Assembly: GCA_013400115.1 (NCBI GenBank)
Contig: VXBP01008601.1
Span: 310,001-374,000, forward strand
DNA length: 64,000 bases
From: Rhinopomastus cyanomelas
Taxonomy: Eukaryota > Chordata > Aves > Bucerotiformes > Rhinopomastidae
Direction: 5' to 3'
The notes under the pieces were generated by a model. The model saw only the letters and a program-made list of their open reading frames with translations. It ran no database searches and had not been told where the DNA came from. Of the stretch, positions 1 through 11,280 are shown piece by piece (position 1 is the stretch's first letter; each line of letters starts with the position of its first letter). Made by a program: the position numbers and the translations under genes.

Positions 1-700
1 ATTTTCTAGAGAAAGGAGGCCTGGCAAGAAACATTTGGGAGGGTTCTAGCCTCTGGACTGTAAGGTAACTCGATGGTGTCATGCGCCATGCAGGCTGATA
101 GTTCAGGAAGGCTGTCTTTGCGCAAACTGCAGACCCTGACTAACGTGATGTTGTTGCGACGATCATTGTCCTATCATGCAATGTTTTCTGTTTCTGCCAT
201 TGCTGACAAGGCCTTTAGAACCAGTCTAAGGGCAACAAGTAACAACAGAGCCAAACAGAGTCATAACGACCATCCTCTGTGCAAACAATTGATATGCTAA
301 TGGTATCGGTGGGAATGCAGCTCATATCTACAAAGAGAGGCGCTGGAGAATGGAAATAAAACAGAGCAGAGAACAGTAGCGATTAAAAATAGAAATTGAT
401 TCAAATAAGACTCTTGTAGGGTTTTCCAAGGACCTAGAAAAAGTTTTATGGAGGAAAAGGAAAACACCAGTGTGGTTTTTTGTACTGGAAAGAGGTCTGG
501 TTTATACAAAGCAGTCAAGGGAGTGACCCAAACTCAGTGTTACCCCAGCATAGGGAGGACATTGAAGGGAAGAAATGTATGCAGAGCTCATTTTATACAC
601 TTTTTCTTAATCTTTTGTGTGCTTCTGGTACTGAGTGCACAGATTGGTTGTTCCTGTATCCTATCTCAACCACAAGGCATGTTACCTTTTCAAACTAGTG
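1..700. other. Unique non-coding sequence
   Basis: No repeat family, RNA gene or convincing exon is visible. Short open frames occur on both strands (the longest is 88 codons) with no recognisable domains, and they overlap each other as expected by chance. The stretch ends where CR1-like sequence begins near 701. Confidence 0.5.
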
Positions 701-990
701 GCTACAGGAGCTGAGGCTGGTTAGTCTCAAGAAAAAGAGGCTGAGGGGAGACCTTGTTGCTGTCTACAGCTACCTGGAAGGAGGCTGTGGAGAGGTGGAG
801 GTTGGTCTCTTCTCACAAGGAACAAGTGATAGAACAAGAGGACATGACCTCAAACTGCACTAGGGCAAGTTTAGGTTGGACACTGAGCAAAACTTCCTTC
901 TGGAATGGGTCATCAGGCTTTGGAACAGGCTGCCGAGGGAGGGGGTTGAATCGCCATCCCTGAATGTGTTTTAAAGAGTTGTGTAGATCC
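701..990 (+). mobile_element. CR1 LINE fragment, plus strand, 3' end missing
   Basis: The sequence follows the end of CR1 ORF2. It has the 'aagaggctgaggggagacc' block (leu-arg-gly-asp), a dnrtrg-like block near 825-845, and the 'ggaacaggctgccgaggga' block near 923-941 (trp-asn-arg-leu-pro). Homology stops around 990, before the usual 3' UTR and octamer tail. LINE copies are normally cut at the 5' end, so loss of the 3' end points to a later deletion or rearrangement. Substitutions and stops show it is old. There is no functional coding capacity. Confidence 0.85.
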
Positions 991-1735
991 GGAGAACAGC
1001 AGAGCACAGAACAGCAGCCAAAGTCGGCGCCCTGGGCGTGTTTCAAGACAGGTCATAGAAAAAAGGGAGCTTCTCTCTACCAGCATAGACAATGCAGACA
1101 GGCTGGGGCTCTGGGAATGGTTATGTGCATGCCTAAAGAGAAGGTCTGCTTTAGCCAAGTCACAGGCAGTAGCATTTCTCACAGTCATTCTTTATTTATT
1201 TGCCACTACAAATAATCTGTGATTGAACCAGCCTTTTTTTTCTTTAAAATCCACTCTCAGCCAAAGACTTGACATAAAGGAAAATGTGGAAGCCTCATGA
1301 CAATGTACCACAGTGCTAACACCTTCACGTTTCATCCTTTAACTTCCACATTTCCGAGTAAAGATCCACTCTTTCGAGATACTCTCTTGTGCAGACATTT
1401 TTTAACCCGAATCAAGTTGTATCTGAGCTGTCTCTTTGATCAGCTAAATTCAGCTCCCTAAATCTCTCTGCAGGGTGCAATTTTCCCACCAAGAATCATT
1501 TTCATGCAATCTAGGATCTGAGCTGAACAAAGCTGAGGGAAGAACTTCAGCCAGACTGCGGTTTTGAGAAAAGACTTAGGAGATGGGTTTTGTTATCTGA
1601 TTACATTTGGTGTTAATAAAAACTCAATTATACAGTGATAAATTCTGCTGGTTTTATTGTTCTGCAAGGACAAGAACTCCAGCCACCCATCGCTCCTGTC
1701 TGTGAATTTCTTCCCTTTGAAATGATCGGAACAAT
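991..1735. other. Unique non-coding sequence upstream of a CRE/TATA cluster
   Basis: No repeat or exon is recognised. The part from about 1200 to 1640 is AT-richer than its surroundings and lies directly upstream of the promoter-like cluster at 1743-1970, so it could hold regulatory DNA. Nothing in it is specific enough to call. Confidence 0.4.
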
Positions 1736-1880
1736 GATTACATTACGTCACTGTAAATCAACAGCCACGTCCTGTCCTGGCTGCAATATATTTGCGCTTT
1801 ATGCGCGACGTCATGAGTTTCTTTTTAGGCGTTTTCAAAAGTATAAATCTCCCTTTCAGGGTTCTCTGCTGCAAAATTAG
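1736..1880 (+). promoter_or_regulatory. Putative cAMP-responsive TATA promoter or enhancer
   Basis: Two CRE-like sites are visible: TTACGTCA at 1743-1750 and GACGTCAT at 1807-1814, with cores 64 bases apart. A TATA-like GTATAAAT follows at 1841-1848, 27 bases after the second CRE, which would put a start near 1870-1875. About seven CpGs fall within 1743-1830, although CpG is otherwise scarce in this window. CRE pairs just upstream of a TATA box are typical of CREB/ATF-controlled vertebrate promoters. No clear first exon or conserved coding sequence was identified downstream, so this may be an enhancer, a lncRNA promoter or chance. Confidence 0.35.
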
Positions 1881-1960
1881 CATTTGCTTTTTGTGCCTGT
1901 GCTCAGAATTCTTTCATGGTTGTCAGTCTCGGTGTTTGGCCCTCACAGCTGTCTGATGCA

Positions 1961-1970
1961 AAGTATAAAT
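1961..1970 (+). promoter_or_regulatory. Second TATA-like motif downstream of the CRE cluster
   Basis: AAGTATAAAT occurs here and repeats the core GTATAAAT seen at 1841-1848, about 122 bases further on. It could be an alternative TATA box of the same putative promoter. A plausible CAG|GTGTA donor-like sequence follows at about 1971, so it may equally be transcribed sequence. On its own it is weak evidence. Confidence 0.2.
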
Positions 1971-2930
1971 CAGGTGTACAGAAATGCCGTGTACAGACAT
2001 GCGGGATCACGCAGTTGTGAGAAAAGCACTACTTTCCCAGGTGTAAAAAAACAGAAGGGAGTCTCTCTTTAAAAGCTTGGTCATCGCTTTTTCACTTTAG
2101 AAAACATTGCAGCGTTATGTCACGGTGGTGAGAACGTTGTTACCAGTCAGCTAAAGGCCAGTAAATCACGACATGCTACCGCATCTCCATAGAAGAAATC
2201 GTGATCTCATGGTGGAAAAGTTCACGGGGGTGTATTATTACTGAAACATGTCCTCTGAGAACAAGGGCAGAAGCTTGCAATGCATGCGGTGCCAACATGC
2301 TGGCACATGAGGGCTGTCTGCTGTCCACAGGTCTCTGCACTGCATATCCTCCTGCTGAAAGGTCAACGGCAGAGAGGCGAGGGGATTTATGTACCCAGAA
2401 CCATACTAAGAAATGCTTTTAGCTAGGCTGGGCCTGGGCTGTAAACAGCCCTGCTTACTTCAACTAAACTTTATTAAGGTCATAAAATGTCTTGAGATTC
2501 ATGCAAACTTCATGCCAGCTTGGCTGCAGGCCATGTGCATCTGCTGTAAGAGTCCTCTGAGAACAGCTGGGGAGCTGTGGGGGAACGTGATGGCAGGTTG
2601 CATGCTGAGCCACTGACTGAAAGGGCTTCTTTGGGCTTCTCTGGTCCATCCTGCAGGATGAAAACACTGCTGAAAGGGAGCACTGCAGGAAGGTCTTGTG
2701 GTCCCTCTTGAGTCTCTCTGTGCCTGTGAGTGGCATGTCCAAGTCATTTTCTGGGGTATCCTGGTGTTTGGGATCTTCTGAAAGTGCAGGTTTGTTGCTT
2801 TGAAAAACTGGAAACTGTGGTGCTGCGTCAGAGGCCAGGACAGGCAGTGTCTTGCAGTGCTTTGGGCTTCCATGTCCCCACATCCATGGTTTGTTCAGTA
2901 GTCCTCAGAAGTTATTTACTCTGCAGACCT
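1971..2930. other. Unique non-coding sequence
   Basis: No repeat is recognised. Overlapping minus-strand frames of 139 and 124 codons (2464-2883 and 2499-2873) run through this interval in two different frames. They have no domain, no recognisable splice context and mutually exclusive reading frames, so they are treated as chance openings. Confidence 0.45.
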
Positions 2931-3316
2931 TAGAATCATAGAATCATAGAATCACTACGGATTGGAAGGGACCTCGAAAGATCATCTAGTCCAATCCGCC
3001 TGCAACAGCAGGATCACCTAAACCAAGTCACACAGGAACCTGTCCAGTCAGGTCTTGAATATCTCCAGTGAGGGAGACTCCACAACCCCCCTGGGCAGCC
3101 TGTTCCAGTGCTTCGTCACCCTCACCGTGAAGAAGTTCCTTCTCAGGTTGATGTGGAACCTCCTATGTTCCAGCCTACAACCATTGCCCCTTGTCCTATC
3201 ACTACATGACACCGAGAACAGCCCAGTGCCATCGTCCTGACACCCACCCCTCAAATATTTGTAGACATTAATGAGGTCACCCCTCAGTCTCCTCTTCTCC
3301 AAGCTAAAGAGATCCA
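2931..3316 (-). mobile_element. CR1 LINE, minus strand, young-looking 3' end copy
   Basis: The plus strand opens with three tcatagaa octamer units, the reverse complement of the CR1 3' tail. The 3' UTR ('gatcacctaaaccaagtc') and the last ~80 codons of ORF2 follow, open as a minus-strand frame from 3302 to 3048 (leu-arg-gly-asp, asp-arg-thr-arg, trp-asn-arg-leu-pro motifs). The copy is 5'-truncated near 3316, as expected from incomplete reverse transcription. It is close in sequence to the plus-strand copy at 3700-4562 and forms an inverted pair with it. Confidence 0.95.
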
Positions 3317-3699
3317 GTATTTTTTGGAATGCTGTGGCCTTTCCTGCTCAGGAAGGTAACAGCTTGTCCTCTCCCTTTGCAAATGCACATGCTGCCACAT
3401 TTAACCAGTAGCAGGGCTCAGTGTTTGTCCTCTGTTCTCCTGTCCGGGGCAGTTGTGTACAAGGGGGGAAGCTCAGTGGTGCAGCCCAGAGACAACAGCC
3501 TGGGGATGGGCACAGAATGGGCAGATAGCCAGTAGGGAGTGCCCAAGCAGCAGCCCTGATTTAAGGCAGGCGGGTGATGCCATTTAGGATGCAGCTGGAG
3601 GGGTGAGGGATGCTGGAGGCATGAGTGCTGGAGTGTTGCTCCTGTGCACCCTCTGCAGACTTCAGCTGTGACCAGGGTATCCCACAGCACAGAGGCAAG
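3317..3699. other. Unique spacer between two inverted CR1 copies
   Basis: About 380 bases with no recognisable repeat. A 180-codon minus-strand frame (3960-3418) crosses this spacer and continues into antisense of the next CR1, so it is not a gene. Confidence 0.5.
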
Positions 3700-4562
3700 G
3701 TGGGAGGCCTGAACCCAGAAGGGCTGTGCTGCCATCCAGAGAGACCTGGACAGACTGGAGGGCTGGGCACAGAGTAACCAGATGAAGTTCAACAAGGACA
3801 AGTGCAGAGTCCTGCATCTGGGGAGGAATAACAAATTCCACCAGTACAGGCTGGGAGGTGATCTACTGGAAAGCAGTCCTGTGGAGAGGGACCTGGGGGT
3901 CCTGGTAGACAACAGGTTAACCATGGCACAGCAATGTGCCCTGGTGGCCAAGAAGGCCAACGGGATCCTGGGGTGTATTAGGAGAAGTGTGTCCAGCAGA
4001 TCGAGAGAGGTTCTTCTCCCCCTCTACTCTGCCCTGGTGAGGCCTCATCTTGAGTACTGTGTTCAGTTTTGGGCCCCCCAGTTTAAGAGGGACAAGGATC
4101 TACTGGAGAGGGTCCAGCGGAGGGCTACGAGGATGATTAGGGGACAGGAGGACATGGCTTATGAGGAGAGGCTGAGGGACTTGGGGATTTTTAGTCTGGA
4201 GAAGAGAAGGCTTAGGGGAGATTTGATAAATGTTTATAAGTATCTGAAGGCTGGCCAGGAGGGGGGGGACAGGCTCTTTTCACTTGCTCCCTGTGATAGG
4301 ACAAGGAGCAATGGGTGTAAGTTGCAGCAGAGGAGGTTCTGCCTCAACACAAGGGGGAACTTCTTTACTGTGAGGGTCACAGAGCACTGGAACAGACTCC
4401 CCAGGGAGGTCGTGGAGTCTCCTTCTCTGGGGACTTTCAAGGCCCGCCTGGATGCGTTCCTCTGTGATCTGTGTTAGATAGTTTTGTCCTGCTCTGGCAG
4501 GGGGGTTGGACTCGATGATCTCTTGGGTCCCTTCCAACCCCTAACATCCTATGATCTATGAT
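3700..4562 (+). mobile_element. CR1 LINE, plus strand, young 5'-truncated copy
   Basis: Homology begins near 3700-3711 just after the reverse transcriptase active-site region. It continues through the complete C-terminal part of ORF2, the 3' UTR and the octamer-type tail ('cctatgatctatgatc', near 4545-4562). The coding part is uninterrupted from at least 3711 to the stop at 4475-4477. That indicates a recent insertion compared with most copies here. The catalytic aspartates of the reverse transcriptase lie upstream of the truncation, so the copy is dead on arrival. Confidence 0.95.
3782..4477 (+). pseudogene. CR1 ORF2 C-terminal fragment (reverse transcriptase thumb and tail), open
   Basis: This is 231 codons from an internal methionine to the natural ORF2 stop. 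It keeps the blocks typical of CR1 ORF2 downstream of the catalytic palm: KCRVLHLG near residue 8, ESSPVERDLGVLVD near 30-43, SALVRPHLEYCVQFWAP near 83-99, EKRRLRGDL near 140-148, and HWNRLPREVVESPSL near 205-219. The endonuclease domain and the FADD catalytic box are missing because the copy is 5'-truncated. The methionine is not a native start. The frame has no stops or shifts, which marks a young copy. It is not expected to make a functional protein. Confidence 0.9.
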
Positions 4563-7500
4563 CCAGTGACAGGAAGAGTAATGAGGATGTGGCAGCTGGG
4601 CTCTGGTGGTCATGGGATGATAAGTTTGTAGTTCCAGGGAGCATCTTCCTGAAAGATATTCTGTATGCTCTCCTGGCCCCATCAGCCAAGTTCACAGCTG
4701 CTGAGATGTGCTGTGGTGGGCTCTCCTCAGAACCCCCTATGACCAGCCCCATAGCAGATGATGCTGCCTTCTCCCAGAGAGTGATGGAGTCACTTGGTGA
4801 AGATGGTGGCTGTGCCCAGGCTTGTCTTTGCCAGTCTCCTTTGCTGTGTTGGCCAGACTGTGAAGTGGATCTGGGCTAGCCAGTGACAGACAAGGCTCTT
4901 CTCCAGGCCATTGCCACTGCCTGAAATATAAGCAGGTCTGTCTTCTCCAGAGCTCAGTAAGAAGAACAGAGTGTGCTCTCCCAAGTTGTGATCTCTGAAA
5001 TTACCTTTGCACTTCCTATGACCCCTGGGGCTGGCACAGATCTATTGCACTGGTCACGGCAGCTTTAGGGTTTGCTCAGCCACCCCACAAAAGCCTTATC
5101 AAGCAGCACAGAATAGCCGGAGTAGCCCACAGGTCTGGTCATGGATATTTGTCCACGATTGCTGCAAAAAGGATTGTAAGAGCAGCTTCTGTGCTGATAT
5201 TCCTGTCCCATGGCGAATTTGCTAGTAACCAAAGACTCAGGCGTACGACCTCACTCTCTCTACTCCAAAGATCTGAAATACAGTCAAGTTTCAGGCCTCT
5301 GATGTTTTGCCTGGCTTTGTTGCCATATCTAAAGACAAGATGTCTTTAACTTACGTGGCACCAACCAAGCAGCATCTCATTAAACAGTAAATAACTTGTT
5401 GCAGCAAACTGTTCATTTACTAACTCCACCAACACATTTGTCTCTCCTTCAGAAAGCGGTTTTAAAGAAAATGAGTTTGAAGAAAATGAGTTTGGTTTAG
5501 CAGACAAGTAATGTCTGTTTAGTAGATCCCTGTACTCTAATCGGGTGAGGTAAATGCCCGGAGTCAAGTTGTAGGTGCTGTATAAATACCTCCATAGATA
5601 GAGGCATCAGGAGATAAAATGCAAAGACATTTATTATTTTATGAGGCTCATTCCTTTCCCTAGGATCTAAGGAGACATGCTTCGTCAAATGTCAGCAAAG
5701 GGTTTTTGACGTAGAGAAAAATCTATTTGCTTTTACAGGGTTGATCTTTCCCAGAATAGCTGTGTATTGAAGTATTGTCTGTGGCACCGGTGTCCTTTCC
5801 TGACACATTGCTGAGCTGCAAGTGGCCGTACATGTCTGTGGTACCGCAAGGGCTCTGTGTGCCTTACAGAGCCCCATAACACTGGCCCTCTCCAAACGTA
5901 TTAAGTGTCCCACGCAAAGTGAAGCACTGTGCAAATTCTGTGCGTGTTTCATATCCAAGTCCTTCCTGTCATTTAGCTTTCTGGTCATTGACTGACGCTA
6001 CTGCAGGTACCAGGAACATTGTCTGAGCTTACTGGCTGTGGAAGACCCTGATACCTTTTTCAGAAGGTAGATATAACCAGGCACTCAGGCCCTTTGGGCT
6101 GTGAGACAGGCAATGCTAATACATGGAGCAGATGATTTGCCAGGGCTGGCCCTGAGAATGGGCAGTCAGCCAGCCAAGGTTCACCACCCCAGTGGTGCCC
6201 TCAGAGCTGTAGGTAAGGGGGTAGCCTCAGTTGCTTATTTTAGGTTGCACATAGAGGGTTGCTTCCAGAGAAAGGCAGATAGACAGCTGGTGATCAGCAG
6301 TTTGCCTTGCTTGCACAGCAGTTTATGAATGGGAGAACAAAAGGACCATGCTGAAAGCACCCATGAGGGAACCCTGGCAGCCGAGCTGGCTGGGGGAAAC
6401 CTGCTGTTCAGATGGACAGAAACATTGTCTCTGACGGTCCTTCGTACAAGAAGTGAGGAGGTGGCAAAGCATCCAAGCACCTCAGCACTGCGCGCTGGTG
6501 AAAATGTGCTGAGAATGTTTGTTCCTTCTTCTTTTAATTGAGATTTATGAAAACAACTCTGAAGGAATGGTACAATTGTTTAGTGTGGGAGTGCAATTCG
6601 TCTTGCTCTGGACCCTTTTGTCAGTTTGGGGTCATGAGCTACCATTTAACACACAGAATTTCTCTAGAAATAGAAATGGTTAATGTATTTTGAGGTTCTT
6701 GAGAACATGCCAGAAGGCCAGGGGATGAGACATTGCATGTTATGGGGTTATTTCAGTCATGATCTTCACCCTCCTGTCTATCTTTGGCTTACAGAAAATG
6801 CTGGGTTTCTTTCGTTGTGTTTATTTCAGTTGCTGATTGCAGTTAATGACGGCAAAGCCTCACCCTTTCTATTAGCAGGTCAGTGCCAACAACATGCCTG
6901 CTGTTAGGGCTGCACAGTTTGAACAGGTGCCCTTTCCAACACACGAGACGTATGAGCTGACTTCTTAAAGTCAAGCTGTCAAGCTCGCAGCTTACGAGCA
7001 GGTCTTGCTTTTGCAAATACTCGCAATGGCTGTGGATTTAAGTTATGCAGGTCCCAGACTACTTGTATTTGGGAGGTGGTCCCTGGCTGACTGTGAAACA
7101 GCTGCTTCTGGCAAATAGTCCCATAAACTCCCAGCTGATACAGCTACCTGCAGCTCGAGAGCAGAGAAATGGCTGTCTGCTGCTGCACAACACAGTGTGT
7201 GAATAGGTGTCTCTTCATTTCAACCTTGTATCCTAATACTGGTTTTATAGCAGGAGAGGGGACTGTAGCACCCAGGTACACTGCCCAAGGTGGTGTGTAC
7301 CTTCTGGTATGGTGGCAGGTGAGGGGCTGTCCCATATGCACTCTTCTTGCCCAGTGTGTTCAGATGAAATGTGTTCAGCAAGCTCCAGCAACATGATGAG
7401 CACTGGATCTGCGCATTTGCTCACCATCAGGAGGAGGGAGGTGCAGAAGTCAAGGGGCTGGAGGAAGACTCAGGAGATCCACCTTCTTCAGAGGGATATT

Positions 7501-7751
7501 ACTTGCCCATCTTGGAAACAGCAGAGGTCCCCAGCATGCAGTAACACCCTTTAGTTACGCAGACAGAGTCCTGGGGGGATGACTTTTGGAGGTAAGGGCA
7601 CAGATCATGGAATGAGCTACGTGTCTTCAGGTGACATATGTGTCATCCTTGGCCAGAGCCAAAACCCACCTCTGCTCACCAAGATAAAACACATTTGCAT
7701 TTTCTCTTTTTACTGACACTGGTGGAGGAGAACCTACAAATTTTGGCCCCA
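4563..7751. other. Long unique non-coding stretch
   Basis: About 3.2 kb without a recognisable gene. Small open frames of 60-98 codons occur on both strands without domain content. There is a 15-base tandem duplication at 5465-5494 and a weak ancient-repeat-like segment around 5565-5605 that resembles L2/CORE-SINE tails elsewhere in the window. Nothing else stands out. Confidence 0.45.
5465..5494. repeat. 15-bp tandem duplication
   Basis: The unit aagaaaatgagtttg occurs twice in direct, gap-free succession. It is a simple short duplication, probably replication slippage. No function is inferred. Confidence 0.8.
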
Positions 7752-7858
7752 AAATCATGGAATCATAGAATCATTAGGGGTTGGAAGGGACCTCGAAACA
7801 TCATCTAGTCCAATCCCCCTGCCACAACAGGATCACCTAGACCAAGTCGCACAGGAGC
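7752..7858 (-). mobile_element. Short CR1 3'-end fragment, minus strand
   Basis: The tail octamers (catggaatcatagaatcatt) lead into 'ggttggaagggacctcgaaa' and 'gatcacctagaccaagtc', the conserved 3' UTR of the young CR1 type seen at 2931 and 3700. Only about 107 bases remain, so this is a very short 5'-truncated insertion. Confidence 0.93.
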
Positions 7859-8909
7859 ATCCTCTCTGTGGTGGCATTGTTATCTACACTCTGCCAAGGT
7901 GGTGAGTGGGGGGACCATGTACCGTGGTACTCCCAAGAGCCCTTTAGATTACTTTCATGCCAAGAGTAGCAAAATGCTCCTCCAAAGAAGGAAGACCAAT
8001 GCTCTGTCTCCTCACCAAGAGGGAAAGCTATGTGCTCTGGCACATGTATAGCTCACTGAGGCATCAGGAATTTTGTGGGAGATTAGGTGTTGGTACACAC
8101 AAACCCAGAGCCAAGTTACAGGTTGCTCCTCAGCTCAAGATAGCACATGCTACCTCCAGGATGGGGCAGGACAGAGGCCCATGCCACTTTTCATTGCCTG
8201 CAAGCACCAGGATATGGGGCTGTAGGCAAGGAAGGGTGACGAGAGGCTGGAGAAGAGACCCGTGGGCTGTGGACCAGGGTGCGTGAAAGATGTCCCTTGT
8301 GTGCTCCCAGGCACGGCTGCTGAGAACTGGCATGGCCACAGCAGTCCTGCTGAGGAGCAGAATGGCACAAGGTGCATACACGTGCATGGCCCTGTGCAAC
8401 ATGGCCACTGACACCAGTGCAGCTGGTTCTTGCACATGTTTGTGCCAGCTGGCAGACTTGGCCTGGCCATGCCAGCACAGGGCACTTGGGCAAGAGGACT
8501 CAGGCAAGTGGGAGTCGAAGGAGAAGACCCACAACTTAGATAGCAGACACTTTACTAATATTTGTCAGCTCACAGCTCTCTGAAGGGCAGGGAGAAGAAG
8601 AAGCATTGCGCAGCAGCCTGGCAGCAGGGTCCATGCCTGGGGGATAAGGAGGCAGTGGGGCATTTTCCCTAATTCACATCCAGTGTAATGCACCACTTTG
8701 CTCTGCTCCTGGTCAAGCAGCATATCTCACCAGATGCAACGACTTTCCAAAGCCTCTTTGGGGGTGAGTTCTTTGTTTGCTTTGTAGAGGCTTTTTTTCC
8801 ATGGTACTGCTGAGGTGTTGTGGCAAGGCCCGGCCCCGCGTACATGCTGCCCCATTCTGGAAGGTGGAAAACAAAAGCTAAAAGAGGATGGTTAACCTTT
8901 TCTAATTGT
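7859..8909. other. Unique non-coding sequence
   Basis: Several overlapping open frames of 97-134 codons lie on both strands between 7957 and 8583. Three of them are different minus-strand frames over the same bases. That is the signature of locally low stop density in GC-richer DNA, not of a gene. No repeat is recognised. Confidence 0.45.
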
Positions 8910-9030
8910 TACAGCACAGGACTAGTTGCCAGGAGGAATTTGAGTGCTAATCCCACTTTACTCCCCATGTGACCTTTGGGTAAGTTACCTAATTAACTCG
9001 TCCTTCAGTCAGCAGAGCCTGTAAAGAACA
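8910..9030 (+). mobile_element. Ancient MIR-like (CORE-SINE) fragment
   Basis: The order of blocks matches MIR: 'acagcacaggactagttgcc', then a decayed 'gggttctaatcccagctctg' equivalent at about 8941-8962, then 'tgtgacctttgggtaagtta' at 8969-8988, and a decayed 'cagtttcctcatctgtaaaa' equivalent near 9001-9030. MIR elements are ancient tRNA-derived SINEs shared across amniotes and usually survive as diverged pieces like this one. Recognition is by eye, and a RepeatMasker hit would settle it. Confidence 0.55.
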
Positions 9031-11280
9031 GGTGTTTCAGTGAAACCCAGGATTGCTGAGCCAACACGTGGCCTTAGGAAATAACCAAAGAATAAAATCC
9101 ACTGCGCCTTTTTAAAGGTGGCGTTGATAGGGAGAACTAAAACACCCTATGGTAAATTTAAGCCTGCCCTCTAATCATTTGGTGGGACACAAGGCTGAGC
9201 CCAGAGTATTTAGTGGCACAAATTATCGTCCTGGATGGCTTTGGGTATTTGTGGACTAGTGAGACACAGTGACCTGGGCAAATAATAACTGAGTCTGGTC
9301 TGTTCTGCTGGAATTAATTCCTCCCACTGCACACCCCTGGCCACACCATGCTGTTGCCCTCTGAATCCCACTGTGCCTGCCATCTGGGAGGTGGCGGGAT
9401 TACCCCTCTTCATCCTCACGTTTGCAAAGACTGAATTCAGAACACTCGGTGCAAAGAGGTGTAGGCACCCCTTGATTCCAAGCTTTTCCCCATTCAGATT
9501 CCGCCTCTTTCTGCCAATAACATTTTTATTTACTCAGTGTAGCTTTAGTTGAATCTCTTCTTCCTGAAATTCTGCAGGATTCGATACATGTTTTGTGCCA
9601 GATTCTTCATGTTGATGCAAAATGAAAAGATGGGGATAAACATCCCCAGAGATATTCTCTCTGGTGGAAGATCTTTCACTCTGCATTGGAATAGGCAATT
9701 TGCAGAACTATTCACCTCCTCTTTAGCATCTGATGTCAGAGAAAGTGTTGTTGTATCTCTGCTGTGGGTTACAAACACATTATTAGTAGTATTATCAGCA
9801 ATCAGGAGATAAAGTGCCTTCTGGGATAGGTACTGCTTGTTTTGCTGGTTTGATCTCTCATTGAAACAGGGAGGCTTTCAGGGAGATGCTTTACAAAGAG
9901 GCAGTTCCCCCCCCTTTCAAGCAAGCTTGGTCCTCACAGTCTTTTGCTGCAATAGTCAGGTGCAGTGTGTATTTAAATCTTTCCTTTTTATAATGTGCTG
10001 TGGACTGGGCAGACAAAATGCAGCCTTGATTTGGATGAATGCTTTCTGCAACCAGATTTCCAAAACCAGGTTTTGTTCCCTTCTTACTCAAAAGTGCCCA
10101 TAACCTATAGTGCACAGTCTAATCAAAAGCAGACGAGGAACGGTTCAATGAGGTTAAGGCAATGCCCAGTCTGGGCTCTTGTGGTTAAATTTTGCAGGTA
10201 CTAGCTGAAAAGTCTTATCACAAATCTTAGCCAATATGTATTTGAGCAGTTCCCCAGAAGACAGTGGAGCTGAGCCTTGCCTGAGGTGTTGCAGAGTGTC
10301 TGTTTTAACACATCCTTCCATTGTCTTCACTCAGCAAAAGCTGAGGATTTTGGCTTGTGGAGGACGAGCTCTTTGAGGAAAGCTAAGGTTAGAGTTTGGA
10401 AATAGCAATTTCCAGTGAAAAAAGTTTGCAACACAGCAATGAAAGCAGTCAGAAACCCTCTGTTGTGAAAAAATTATTCTAGGAGCAAGAACATTTCCCA
10501 CAAACCCAACAAGCAACTTGGGGCACGTCTGCATTGTGATGAAGCACGCTGCACAGATCCCAGTGCAGGCTACAGAGCTAGCCCTGGGGCCAGGAGCACA
10601 AGAGCTCTGTCCACTTGGCCCAGTGACCAACCCTCTGGTCCCTGCTGAGAGGACAATAAGACACAATTTCAAAAGGGAGCTCACCTCCCTTCAGGCTTTG
10701 TACTGTGCTGAACACACAGACTAGTCTGGGGTTTGCTCTGGGCTCTTCACAAATGCAATACAGAGCAACTAACTAAATCTCTCAGCCAAAGAGCAGTTCT
10801 TGAGATGTGAGAGGGAAAAAGGTTGTTTTCTGTCACAACAGGAGAATGCCCCTTGTCTCTGAATGCCTTACTAGCAGACTACTGGAGGATGCTTTGCTCT
10901 TCACATGCTCTTCACATCACTTCATCCTGACCCTGTCCAGAAACTGAAACAAAAGCGAATTTACCAGCACATTTATCAGGAGGTGCCTTGTGCTGTGAGC
11001 TCACTGTGCCAGTGCATTCTTTTTTGGGTTTGTTGGGCTGGTTTGTTGGGGGGGGGGGGGGTTGGCTGTAGCTTCCTACTAGGTTCCAGGATAATTCTGA
11101 GATGCTAATATTTGTCTACGAATCTGCTGCTTCTCCAGGAGACTGCCAGTCTGGCCCAACACCAGGTTGTGTGCTGGAGTATTTAAGTAATTTCTGGTGA
11201 GGATCTCCCGGCTTTGAAATGACTCCCCTCTGGCCTGGAGCAAACTGTGGAATCAGTCTGCATACAGTTGTGAGCATCGG
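9031..11280. other. Long unique non-coding stretch
   Basis: No gene is supported. A 77-codon minus-strand frame (9778-9545) looks mildly protein-like but has no identifiable family. A run of 14 G lies at 11048-11061. The rest is unremarkable. Confidence 0.45.
11048..11061 (+). repeat. Poly-G tract of 14 bases
   Basis: An uninterrupted run of 14 G follows G-rich sequence with gggtttgttggg-type repeats at about 11026-11050. Such tracts can form G-quadruplexes and are prone to length error in sequencing. The true length is therefore uncertain. Confidence 0.9.

Noticed and set aside
2464..2883. 139- and 124-codon minus-strand frames
   Set aside because: They cover the same bases in different registers without domains, consistent with low stop density.
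3418..3960. 180-codon minus-strand open frame
   Set aside because: Its N-terminal part is antisense to the CR1 at 3700-4562 and the rest is spacer, so it is a shadow frame.
8130..8583. Cluster of four open frames on both strands
   Set aside because: They overlap in different registers, which is typical of stop-poor non-coding DNA.
9545..9778. 77-codon minus-strand frame with a protein-like composition ending in a basic tail
   Set aside because: No family is recognised, the opposite strand is also open over the same bases, and no splice or promoter signal supports it.
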